DNA of 64,000 nt. Source: Anseranas semipalmata. Its lineage: Eukaryota; Chordata; Aves; Anseriformes; Anseranatidae. Under the pieces are notes generated by a model that was not told the origin of the DNA, did not search any database, and saw nothing but the letters and a program-made list of their open reading frames with translations. Position numbers and translations under genes: made by a program. Positions 24,901 to 34,811 of the stretch are shown here, piece after piece. The stretch covers positions 670,045-734,044 of the forward strand of contig VXAA01002996.1 in the NCBI GenBank assembly GCA_013399115.1, read 5' to 3'. How positions within the stretch are numbered: the stretch's first letter is position 1; each line of letters opens with the position of its first letter.

Positions 24901-27900
24901 AGATTTTTGCTTGTCAGCTTTGCATTTACTAAACAGAAGTTGCCTTTAGAGATAATTTAACATGATTACAGGTTTCTTTCTCAGACTGAAGTTCTTTCTT
25001 AAAAGTAACCTATATACATTGCCCCTTTTTTCCTCTATAATGTTAAAAAAAGGCCTGAAAGTTTTGAAAATCAGTGCTTCTTGCTTGTCTCTCTTCCTTG
25101 GAATCCTAAAGACATCCAAAATCTTGTCCCTCTTTTTTTTTTTTTTGCTAGAGAAAGTTTTAGATGATCTGGGTTTCTCTGCAAGGGGAGAGGGGCTTCC
25201 TTGCTCCTGCAGGAGAAAGTTCACTCCTCACAAAAAGAGCTTTTCTTATAAATGTATTAGTAATGATCATAAAAATGAAAACGGCCTAAATAAAAAACAT
25301 TTCCAGGCAGTGAATTAGGATATCACTCACTCGGAAGAAGTGAGCCTGCATCAGCCAGTTCTCCTGCCAGCCAGAGCCATGCAGAACAGATGTGCTACTT
25401 CACTGTTTAAAAACACACAACTGAGAACTAAAACCTGGTCTTCTTTAGGTCTTCTTTATACATCAACGGTCAAGCAGCAAGTTATTTTCACGTAATACTG
25501 AGTAGCACTTATTTCTATAGATCCATGTTCCTAACAAAATACAAAAGCCTCAGTTTAAACCTTTGACTGAAAAGAGGAAAAAGCCAAACTTTCCCCTGGA
25601 TCAGGGAATTTGAGGGACTTACCCCTGCCTGAATCAGACACATACAAGTCCTAGAACAAGGGGTTGTCTAAAAAAGTGAGGGGAAAAAAATCACCCAGGA
25701 GTAGACTATACTGAGAATCCAATATACTGCAGGTAGTGAAAATTGCCTAACCCCCTGAAGTTTGCAATGCTCGTCTAAAGTACTGTATACTCTGTAAGTA
25801 AAACCTCCTGCCCCAGAAATCCAAGCGAGGGTGAAAGAACTCACTTGAAGGTTGGTCTCTTTGAAAAAGACCTGAGGAAAGGAAAAAAGGTCCATTTCAG
25901 GGCTCACAGAATAAGTGTATTTAGATACTCCTCCTTAAGAAAAGACCCAGATGCAAGCAAGGTTTGTGCCATAGTTTAAATCCAGGTTCCCAGAAAAACT
26001 TGCTTACAGAAAGATCAGAAGATCTGAGGATCGTTACTGCAGAGGATTCTGAGAAATTACCTCCTAATACGCAGTTGAAGACAGAACTAGTCTTGGTCTC
26101 TCTTTGGCTTGAACCTCTACTGAAATTTAATGCTGACAAATCAAAAAGGGATATATCCAGAATTCGTAACCCTGATAAAAATGGGAAATCTGTATCATCT
26201 TAATCAAAGGATACGCCACCCTGAGCTGGATCTGTGTCTTGTCCCTTGGCCTCATATGACTCCTGTGTGCTAGAGGTTAAGGGTTTGTTAAAGAATATCG
26301 GTTTTGATTAAGTGTCACATACGGTGTAAAACATCCTCTTTATCATTGGAAGTGAAGGTTGGGGGCCAGACAGTGCCTTTTAGAGAGCTTCTAATATAAA
26401 TTAGGTGTCTTAGGTAATGGGTGGTTTTCAGGCAGGATTGATCTTTCTGTGGTCCAGTGAAAGTAGGTGTGTTTGGTGAGATGTCACAAAAGCGAGCTTC
26501 CTGGCACCTATACTAATGGGCTGGTTACCCCTTTTGGAGTAGGACTTGAAAAATATAACACAGGAATCCCCCCTCCCCCTTCCTAACTTTTTCATTTTCT
26601 TGATGTAATGGGCAAAGGTCTATATATCCTTTACTCCTTTGGTATTTCAGTCCTTGTATTTGCAGTATCACTCAGTGAATCTTAAGCCACTCATCCTTTT
26701 AGTCACTTACAGCTCCCTAAACTTGCATGAACTTAAAGATGAAGCTGTTGTGAGTAGACTAGGTTACTTACTATTTTTATCAACGTACAGCCTTTAAAGA
26801 AAAACGTATCAAGTACACCATCACCACCACAACCAAATGATTTCTCTTCCCCATTAAGTCCTCCTTGGAAACTTTGATTGCACAGAGACCTAGGAAGAAC
26901 TGTAGAGATGTTAAACCCTAAGTTCCCCTGCCTCAAAAATAAGAGCAAACATAAATTTCTATAGACTTCAAAACGTGTCTGTATTTTCCTCTTTATGAAG
27001 CAGAAATTCACTCGGCTTTGTGCAAAGAGTGATATGATCAAAAGCACAAACTGAGCACATGAGAGCAAGAAGCTCTAATGCAGAACCTAACCACGGACCT
27101 CAGGTAAAGAGGGTATATACACAAAATAAACCTTCCTTTTATAGTTCATTGACATGATGTAGTTAAAACTTTTCTGAAAAGTTTCCGTGGATTTATGAAG
27201 AAGTGAAAGCACCAATGCACAGTTGGTATCGCAGGCTCATAAACCCAGCCAATAAAAAAAAATCCATAAGTCTTTAAATATGCAGGACTATATCATAAAT
27301 GTTTTAGTATTTCACTATTACCCACATACCCACTCATTGTTTGAGCACTGGTAAGTAACGATTTTTTAAAAAATATTCAGATAATCAGGATACGTAAGTT
27401 TATTCTGATTGTCACCCAGAAAAGCTTCCTTGGTCCCAATTTGCTAACCAGGATGACCAAGATTTAGAACATGAATATCCTTAATTTGCTTATGAAAACA
27501 GATCCTTCTTACAGCAAAGACTTAAGCACGTATGCAACTCTAAGTGCAGAACTGAATACGCTGAATACAGTGGGATTTCACTGAATACAGTGGGATTACA
27601 TTTACCTGCAAACCGTAACTGAACTGAGCCTGAGACATCACCTTCCTGTTTATTATTATTATGATTATGTCAGATATGAAACACAAAAAGTCTTCTGTTA
27701 GAGTGGAAGATTCTGTAAAACATTTTCTCTCTCAGGACCTCTCATGCTTATTTTCACCTATTTGCTCATTGTTATTAGGAGGTAACTTGGACAAAGTGCT
27801 TTTAAATGTCTTTATCCTGTTAAATACACTTTCAAAACCTACTTGACCAGCTGAGGTCTGGGTTTTTTCAACAGCATCAAATGAAGAACATCTATCCCTA

Positions 27901-27950
27901 CACGCCACACGCATTCCCAAACTGATTCCTGGTTGTCACCTTCGCTGTCC
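21906..27950. other. Intergenic sequence
   Basis: The first ~1.6 kb is GC-richer, with many overlapping spurious frames on both strands (22.0-22.55 and 23.0-23.5 kb). The remainder is AT-rich. I recognise no gene, RNA or diagnostic transposon end. A poly-C/T region lies near 24,470, and T runs near 25,133-25,146. Confidence 0.5.
27561..27600. repeat. 20-bp tandem duplication
   Basis: Two 20-bp units, 27,561-27,580 and 27,581-27,600, differ at one base; their shared core is CTGAATACAGTGGGATT. A partial third unit (CTGAATAC) lies just upstream at 27,552. Confidence 0.85.
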
Positions 27951-28259
27951 AAAGGGGACAAAGGTGGAGGAACCGCGGACGTGCCGTGCTCACGGCTCCT
28001 CTGCTGGACACGTGCTGGGACGGAGCCACAGGAGGCTGCTAGTTGAGGTGCTTCTCCAGCCTTGGCCAAACGCGTTCTCTCACAGCCTGGCAGTTACTGA
28101 ACAAGGGCTCTTCATACGAGCATACACTGCCTTATTCCCACCGCTCCCTGCGTGCCAGCGGGGCCGGGCCGAGGCAGGGAAGCTGCCTGCAGGAGGAGGA
28201 GCAGCCCTGGCAGCAGCAGCCTGCACGTCCCCTCCAGTTTGCTGGGGCTTACCTCTCAG

Positions 28260-28533
28260 AGCCAGGGTGACGGCAATGTCGCAGCAGTGCGTCGTGGGCT
28301 GCCCTGCTGCCCGTGGGCGGCCCAAACCACGTCCGTGTGGGATCAGGAGAAGCACAAGGTGGGATTCAGCGACTGGCAGTTCATCTGCCCTGTGGCACAC
28401 CAAAATTACTGCAAAGACAGAAATTTGAGACAGTCCACTACTGCAAGAAGGATTATAGAAATATCGGTGACCCTCCGCCATATTCCACTTACAGAGACTT
28501 TGTGGCTCCTGTGTACTACTCACTTTATAAGAG
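28260..28533 (+). other. Candidate exon with protein-like reading frames
   Basis: I do not recognise a protein. A pyrimidine-rich acceptor (acctctcag) ends at 28,259 and a good donor, AAGAG|GTGAGA, follows 28,533. Frame 28,313-28,533 ends with a protein-like segment that includes YCKKDYRNIGDPPPYSTYRD and then VYYSLYKR; PPPY is a generic WW-domain ligand. A second frame shifted by one base contains VWDQEKHKVGFSDWQF just upstream and also looks coding-like. The two would join by a single-base shift at the AAATTT run near 28,430, which could mean a frameshifted pseudogene, an assembly error, or chance. The left edge is uncertain. Confidence 0.3.
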
Positions 28534-29166
28534 GTGAGAAGTGCCAGAAGTGTAATGTTGGGCAGAAGTTGCCTGAATGATCAGTTCTACACTTATTATT
28601 CTTTTTGTGCTGATGGGAACACAAATCAACAGAAGTCATGACAAAAGGGTGACTGGATCCTTGGGATTTCCCCTTTTATCCTGTGGCCACCAAATGGCTG
28701 TGGCCTGGTGGACAGATGACCCAGCAAGCCCGTGGTGCGAGGAAGGGATGCCTGTTCTGTTTGAGGACAACAAATCTACTATCAGAGCAATCTACTTAAA
28801 GGGGTTACATTGAAATCAAGACAAAACGGCTTCTCTTGTTCCTTGTTCTATAGTGGTAATGCAGCAGATATCCATCCCTCCTACATATGCCTCTGAGGGA
28901 CAACTCCTGCAGACCTTTCCAGTGCAAAAACTCCCTGTACAGAAGTGACACTTCAAGGGTTTGACAGTTTTCTGTGTATGGCTGGAGGAGGGAAGAAAAA
29001 AAAAATGACCTTTAAAGAACAGACCTATCAAATTCCAGGGACAATTTTTATGAAACAGCATTAATTATTCGGTGTTCTTCCTAAGGGCAAGTTCCCTGAT
29101 TACTGTCCTGCACTCACTTTGGTTTTATTGACTTCTAATTCCTATTAGTCTCTCTCCATTAGGAGG

Positions 29167-29430
29167 GTGAAGAGCAGTGGCTGCCCCGTGCCCGCCTCCG
29201 CCACCCCAACAGCAGCAGGGCAGCACGGCCCCAAGCCCGGAGCTGGGCGCGAGGCCCCGTGTGTGCCGGGCTTTGCGCTGCCATCCCAGCTGCAGGTCTT
29301 TGTGCCACACCGCGCCCTGCCCTGGGCAGCGGTGGTGGCCGTGGTGGCAGCAGCGGTGGCCGAGCGTGGCAGCCTGCACCGCCACGGCCAGGTGACCGAG
29401 CATCAGCTCACCCGTGAGCACGGGCGCTGC
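29167..29430 (+). other. GC-rich patch with open frame, function unknown
   Basis: A ~260-bp GC- and CpG-rich block is embedded in AT-rich DNA. On the plus strand one frame is open over 29,167-29,463 (98 codons), with an alanine/valine-rich centre (WAAVVAVVAAAV) and no known domain. A donor-like CCAG|GTGACC falls at 29,391/29,392. The minus strand is also open across most of the block, which is expected at high GC, so coding status is doubtful. Confidence 0.25.
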
Positions 29431-29834
29431 GTAAATCCCATTCCTAATCCAAACCGCTTTTGATAAGAACAAAAGCCATGTGCAAATGAATATTTCCATC
29501 TTATTTCAAATTCTAGGTTTCAACTGCAATATTAATGCTATTTTACAGTGTAATTTACTTGTAATAATATGTCATTATTGCCATTTTACAGTTTTCTCTT
29601 AAAGTAGTAAAGAAAATGTTTTAAAAGGCACAAATAGCTGCAGCACAAATCTCCATTCAGCTTAAGAATCTGTGCTCTCCCGTCAGAATGGCACATAATT
29701 GAAAACAATGACATCCCCAATGCGCTAAACGCTCCAGTCATTACAGCATTTTTATTTTGGAATAAAAGAGCACACTTACAGCTTTTTTTCCCTAAATAGT
29801 AAATATAAATTAAACATTTCTCTTCTGTTCCCAG

Positions 29835-30051
29835 AATGGCATCTGCCAGGACTGACCTCGAGCACTTCCCGCAAGCGCATCCCCAGCCGCAGGCTGCTGG
29901 GGCGGGAGCCTCCCCGGGAGGTTGAGCGCCCGCCCGAAGCTCCGCACGTAGAAGCAGGAGAAGCGTCCTCACCTGGGACCAGCTCCCAAGCACTGAGCGG
30001 CTGCACCACTGGGACCAGGAGAAGGCTTGGCAGGACCTGCAGAAAACTCAG
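29835..30051 (+). other. Candidate unannotated exon (217 nt)
   Basis: A textbook acceptor, with polypyrimidine tract TTTCTCTTCTGTTCCCAG, ends at 29,834, with A-rich branchpoint-like sequence upstream. A near-perfect donor, CTCAG|GTAAGC, follows 30,051. The enclosed 217 nt is GC-rich while the upstream flank is AT-rich. One frame (29,837-30,049) is open for all 71 complete codons, entering after two bases and leaving after two. The peptide is Arg/Pro/Ser-rich and matches no family I know, so a noncoding exon is at least as likely. Splice-site strength and the compositional step are the evidence; no transcript is available. Confidence 0.4.
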
Positions 30052-30410
30052 GTAAGCCTTCAAAAGCCAGGCTGCAGGTGGAGGGATGGAGACATCGCAA
30101 GGAAGAGGGCGTCTAATGGAGAAGACATACTTGTCACAGTCGCTTCACACCGGCTGCCTTCCCACCTCTCCTATGTGTCCTTAGAGCAAAACTGATGCAC
30201 CATTAGTTGATGAACAAGAGAGCCCGCCCTGGGGAAGAGCTGACAGTCTTTGCTCTGTGAAAGGTTCCACAATGTTAAAGGCAGGATCCCAGTGTTATTT
30301 ATGAAAATTATGAATATGCCAATGGTCAGACTTCAATAGCAGCCATCTCATGAGCACAGGGTTGCTGTCAGGAAGTACAAACATCTTCATATAAACTTTT
30401 CACCCTAAAA

Positions 30411-30484
30411 GGGTGAGTGAAGAGAGACTAGATGGTCTTTAAAAGTCCCTTCCAACCCAAACCATTCTAGAATTCTGTGATTCT
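30411..30484 (+). mobile_element. CR1 LINE 3' tail fragment
   Basis: This is a terminal CR1 piece containing gactagatggtctttaaaa, the cttccaacccaaacc box and a tail of ATTCTAGA/ATTCTGTG-type octamers. It directly abuts the longer CR1 copy that follows in the same orientation, giving a head-to-tail pair. Confidence 0.85.
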
Positions 30485-31259
30485 CCTGGAAGCAGTGTTA
30501 AGGCATGTGAAAGACAAGGAGGTGATCCGAGACAGCCAGCACGGCTTCACCAAGGGCAAATCATTCCTGACCAGTCTGGTGGCTATGACGGAGTGACTGC
30601 ATCAATAAACAAAGAAAGACCAAACGATGTCATCTACCTTGGCTTCTGTAAGGCTTTTGACATGGTCCCACATGACATCCTTATCTCTAAATTGGAGAGA
30701 GATGGATTTGAAGGGTGGACCCTTCAGTGGATAAGGAATTGGCTGGATGGCCACAGCCAGAGTGTTGTGTTCAATGGCTCTATGTCCAGGTGGAGGCTGG
30801 TGACAAGCGGTGTCCCTCAGGGGTCTGTCTTGAGACCAGTGCTGTTTAATATCTTTATCAGTGACATTGACAGTGGGATCGAGTGCACCCTCAGCAAGGT
30901 TGCAGACGACACCAAGCTGAGTGNTCAGTACTTAAAGGGGGCTTATAAAAAAGATGGGAGCAACTTTTTTCAGAGGCAGATAGTGATAGGACAAGGAGTA
31001 ATGGTTTTCAACTAAAAAAGGGGAGATTTAGATCAGATATTCAGAAGAAATTCTTTACTCTGAGGGTGGCGAGGCACTGGAACAGGTTGCCCAGAGAAGC
31101 TGTGGATGCCCCATCCCTAGAAGTGTTTAAGGCCAGGCTGGATGGGGCTTTGGGCAACCTGGTCTAGTGGGAGGTGTCCCTGCGCATGGCAGGGGGGTCG
31201 GAACCAGGTGGTCTTTAAGGTTCATTCCAGCCCAAGGCATTCTGTGATTCTGTGATTCA
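30485..31259 (+). mobile_element. CR1 LINE with partial reverse transcriptase
   Basis: This is a 5'-truncated CR1 copy. Reverse-transcriptase landmarks appear in order: SQHGF (30,534-30,548), KAFDMVPHD (~30,650-30,676), NWLDG..QSVV (~30,737-30,766), SGVPQGSVL (~30,805-30,831) and the catalytic ADD box (30,902-30,910; the usual preceding Phe is Val). The frame is interrupted upstream of 30,593. After KLS near 30,922 the rest of ORF2 is missing and sequence jumps to the 3' region (from ~30,926), then runs intact to the octamer tail. A lone N at 30,924 sits at this junction. The element is non-autonomous and dead. Confidence 0.95.
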
Positions 31260-34200
31260 GAGTTTATTTTCAATTCTGATTACTCTTCATCCTCGCTTAC
31301 TTATCAGTGTGCTTTGTTGGCATCACCAGGCCACTGCAACCATTCAGTTTATCAGGATGGAGCCTGTGATGAAGATGGCCTAGGCTGCCAGTTCCTTGCA
31401 CGTCTGAAAGCCCTTCCTCAGAACCTCTGCCTGCAGCGCTCGTGCGCAAGGGCACGCTGCTTGCCGCTGTCTCAGTGCCGCAGCGCGCCTCCCGCGGAGC
31501 CGTCCCCCACATGGTCCCAGACTTCCCGTCCTTCCCCAAAACTATTCCCACCGCTCCTCCCACACCACAAGACTCCAGGGACACACGGGTGAAGGGTGTT
31601 TAAGACCCAAGTGACAGGGAAGGCTGTAGGTTACATCAAGTTGTGTTCCCGAAGTCTGGGTGTTTGTACCAGTAGTGACTGCTGTTGGACGGCAGTGAGA
31701 TTTAAGCCACAATTTCAAAAAAAACACGATTTCTCAGTGCGATCTCTATCTGAATTCAGCAAAAAAAATATTTAGTGTCTGGCAAACATTAGTAAATAAA
31801 AGCAGATCAAGATGGTGTTGCTATAATAACAGATTACATCACTATTTTTTGTCCTTATGAAAACCCTGCTTACACCAAGAGCGCACGGGGCCTCATGAAC
31901 AAGTCAGGACGGGGCTCGACGACCCGCGGCAGAGCGCCGAGCCCCGTGCAGCCAGCGAGGGGCCGGACGCTGTTTGGAAGGAGGCACGAGCCTGGCTGAC
32001 CTACAGCAGTTATCACGGGGGTCTGCTGATTTTCTTAATAGCTTGGGACAGGTTTTCTGCTAGCATAAACCTGTTCGGCTCTGTTGAAGCTGAGAGAGTG
32101 CTGCCAGTTTGTCACAGCAAAAACTGACCCTTGGCTACATCTAATCCCCTTTTTCATGCAAGTCTTCATTCTTATTTTATGCAAGCCTGCATTATCTTGA
32201 TGAGGAATTGTAGCTCAGTGAGAATATTCCCCACTACAGAGACAAGCAACAGACTTTGCTGTTACTCAATGGATGGGAAACTCCACCAGCTGAAGTATGC
32301 TTCCAACTCTGCAAGTGCACCTAGCATTGATTGCTGATCTTAGATCTGCAATTGCATAATTACTGAACTAAGAGAAAATTACTTTTTGCTTGAGAGTGCT
32401 AGGACAGCTCTGAATCCATGAATGACTCACCCTCAGGCACTGGTGTTTAATTTATGAGCTATTTATCTCCTTGCACACACCCCAGCACAAACAATTATAC
32501 TTAGTAATTTGTTGATCTTATCAAGGCTGTTTGATGTTACTATTGCTACCTCCAATAACGCTGTGCTTTGAAACTTAAGCAGGGTTTATAACCAAACTCA
32601 GGTATTTCACACACAATTCAGATTTCAGAGAAGTTTAACTCTTTGGCAGCTGAAAGGGTTTGCCTGCAATTTTTACAGGAGAGCAAATGTTGCGTCTTTT
32701 GCTGCCCAACATGGCAACACGGCCCTTCAGCAAGAGCAAAGCCCCTGCTGGGAGCCAGTCCTGCCCTAGCAGGGCACGGGGCAGTTTTCCTCCCACAGCC
32801 AGGGCTGAGCATGGACAAATCCTTGCTCTGGCGTTCGCACGCTGAGCTGCTGCATCCCTGTCTGAGCCCTTCTTGGTGCTCAGGTTCCCTCCTAGGAACT
32901 TTGGCAACAACAACAACAAAAATGGCAACAGCCTTCCTAACTACTGAATGAGGACATTATTGACTTAAATTATTTCATGTTTACTGTAAGCCAAACTACC
33001 GATGCCTTTGCACAGCCTTACTCTTTTTCTTTGTTCTCAGGAGCAGGAACCAAACTTGGGGTCACGCCATGCTTACCTTAGGCTGTACCTCAGGTATGCG
33101 GCTCCTCTGTGGCCATAAGGCAGTGAAGGTGCTCACAAACAGGTCTCCCTTGTCCCCCTCACAAACCTCTCACCTTCCTTGCATGCTGCCATGACTATTA
33201 GGCTCACCAAAATACAGCAAGTTACCTGGGTATGAGAGATGCAAGCAGTGCAGTGATTTAAGCCTGCACTTCCAAGTCCAGGCTTAAATTAGACATAACA
33301 TTGGAGCTGCTGCTGCTGCCAGCGAGGAGGAGCAGGAGGAAAAGGAGCTGGGTCCGAAAGAGCTGAGGCAGGGACATCGCACCTGACTCCAGTCGAGCTG
33401 GAGCCTGGGTCACTGAGGACAAAAGCTTGGTCAATGCAGGGCAGCCCTTCTTCCATCCCCATCCCCATGGAAATAGCCCTTGGCATGTTATTTACCCGCG
33501 TTTGGACATACCATATATAATCCCAGCCTTTTGAATTCCTTCTGCTGTGCAGATTTCCTGCCCTGCAGGGGCCCGAAGCCAAGGACCTTCCCCTTGTGCA
33601 GCAGCGGTGGAGCCGCGGAGGGCAGGAAAACGCCCGCGGCTCTGCTCAGCCAGCCCAGCCCGCAGGCCGCTTGCTTTCCAGTCGGGTGCATTTCGTGAAC
33701 TTCTGCATCACACGTGCTCTTGTAACAGCAGCAGGTTTTATTTTCTTTATGGTTTGTAAAGCTGTGCTGAACACATACAATTTTGCGCGTAGAAAATAAA
33801 ATGCTACAGGCAATCTGCAAATGCACGGAGCTATAATGAGCTCTGATGAGCAGGCACATACCAAATCATCTGCTCATGACGGCAAGTACACACATGTAAC
33901 TTATTTCACAATATGCAACACGCTGCCATATGCGTCTATTCTCATAGATCAGGAATTGGCACTACCTGTAGATAGAAGCCAAGAAATAACTGCTTCAAAG
34001 AGAGCCTTGAAACACAGAATTTACTTTAAAACTTTCAAAGCCCCACCAGCACGCAGCTATTACTCTGCTGGGATACTGTGATGAATACCACTACTTTGAT
34101 TTTTTTTTTTTTTTTTCAAAGCCTTCAGTGGTTTTCCTGGTTTAATTGAAGTGAAATGGTAGGATTAGCATAATCAAACATATGGAATTAGTATTGGGAG

Positions 34201-34389
34201 AGTAAAAATTAAAACAAGTGATTATTAGTTTTAAACAATTACCAACTTTTAATGATTCTCTCCCCCCCAACACCCATCCTCTGTGAGCTAAGTTCATGAA
34301 TGGAGAGAAACGTTAAAATTTAGCAAAAATTTTTTAAACTGATGACTTTGCCACATTCTTTGCTCTTTCAAAATGCAGCTTTACCACTG
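31260..34389. other. Intergenic sequence
   Basis: No known gene or diagnostic repeat end is seen. GC-richer islands occur near 31.4-31.6 and 33.3-33.7 kb, each with overlapping frames on both strands. An AT-rich, non-repetitive block lies at 32.40-32.60 kb. A (CAA)n-like stretch is near 32,906-32,920. Confidence 0.5.
33041..33093 (+). other. Candidate small exon (53 nt)
   Basis: A strong acceptor, with pyrimidine run CTCTTTTTCTTTGTTCTCAG, ends at 33,040 and is followed 53 nt later by donor CCTCAG|GTATGC. The spacing is typical of a small internal exon. No reading frame is informative at this length. A chance pairing is quite possible. Confidence 0.25.
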
Positions 34390-34811
34390 TGCCTCGCAGC
34401 TGGCAGGAGCGACGCTCGGTGTTCAAAGCGGCTGGTGGAAGGGGCCGTGCAGCATCACTGCCAGCCGCTGCGGTGAGCTCCGGCCGGACTCCGCCGGGAC
34501 GGCTCGAAGAAGCCGGGCAGCAGGAGAGCATGGAAGGCTGCGCTGAGAAAGCAGGTTGCTGCCTCTGAAGTGACGCGGCAGCCACCAGCAGCACCACTCC
34601 AGCACTGGGAGGCAGCCAGGCCCGCTACCCCAGCTCCAGCGCAGCCGCCTCAGCCGGGAGCTTGTTCGGTCAGAGGGGAGGACCCAAAATAACGTGGCAT
34701 TTTCAAAGCAGGCTCTCTGACGTGAAAACTCCTTGACCAGCCAGATCCTGGGCAGAGATCAGAGAAAACCATGGTGACGACGGGAAGAAGGCAGATGGGA
34801 ACCTGCAGCAG
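34390..34811 (+). promoter_or_regulatory. CpG patch followed by Kozak ATG and splice donor
   Basis: About 25 CpGs fall in 34,390-34,690, an isolated CpG-rich patch. It is followed by an optimal initiation context, AACCATGG, with ATG at 34,771. The frame stays open for 13 codons to a consensus donor, GCAG|GTAAGA, at 34,811/34,812. This is the arrangement of a first exon of a plus-strand transcript. The peptide is too short to identify, and a noncoding first exon is equally compatible. Confidence 0.35.
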
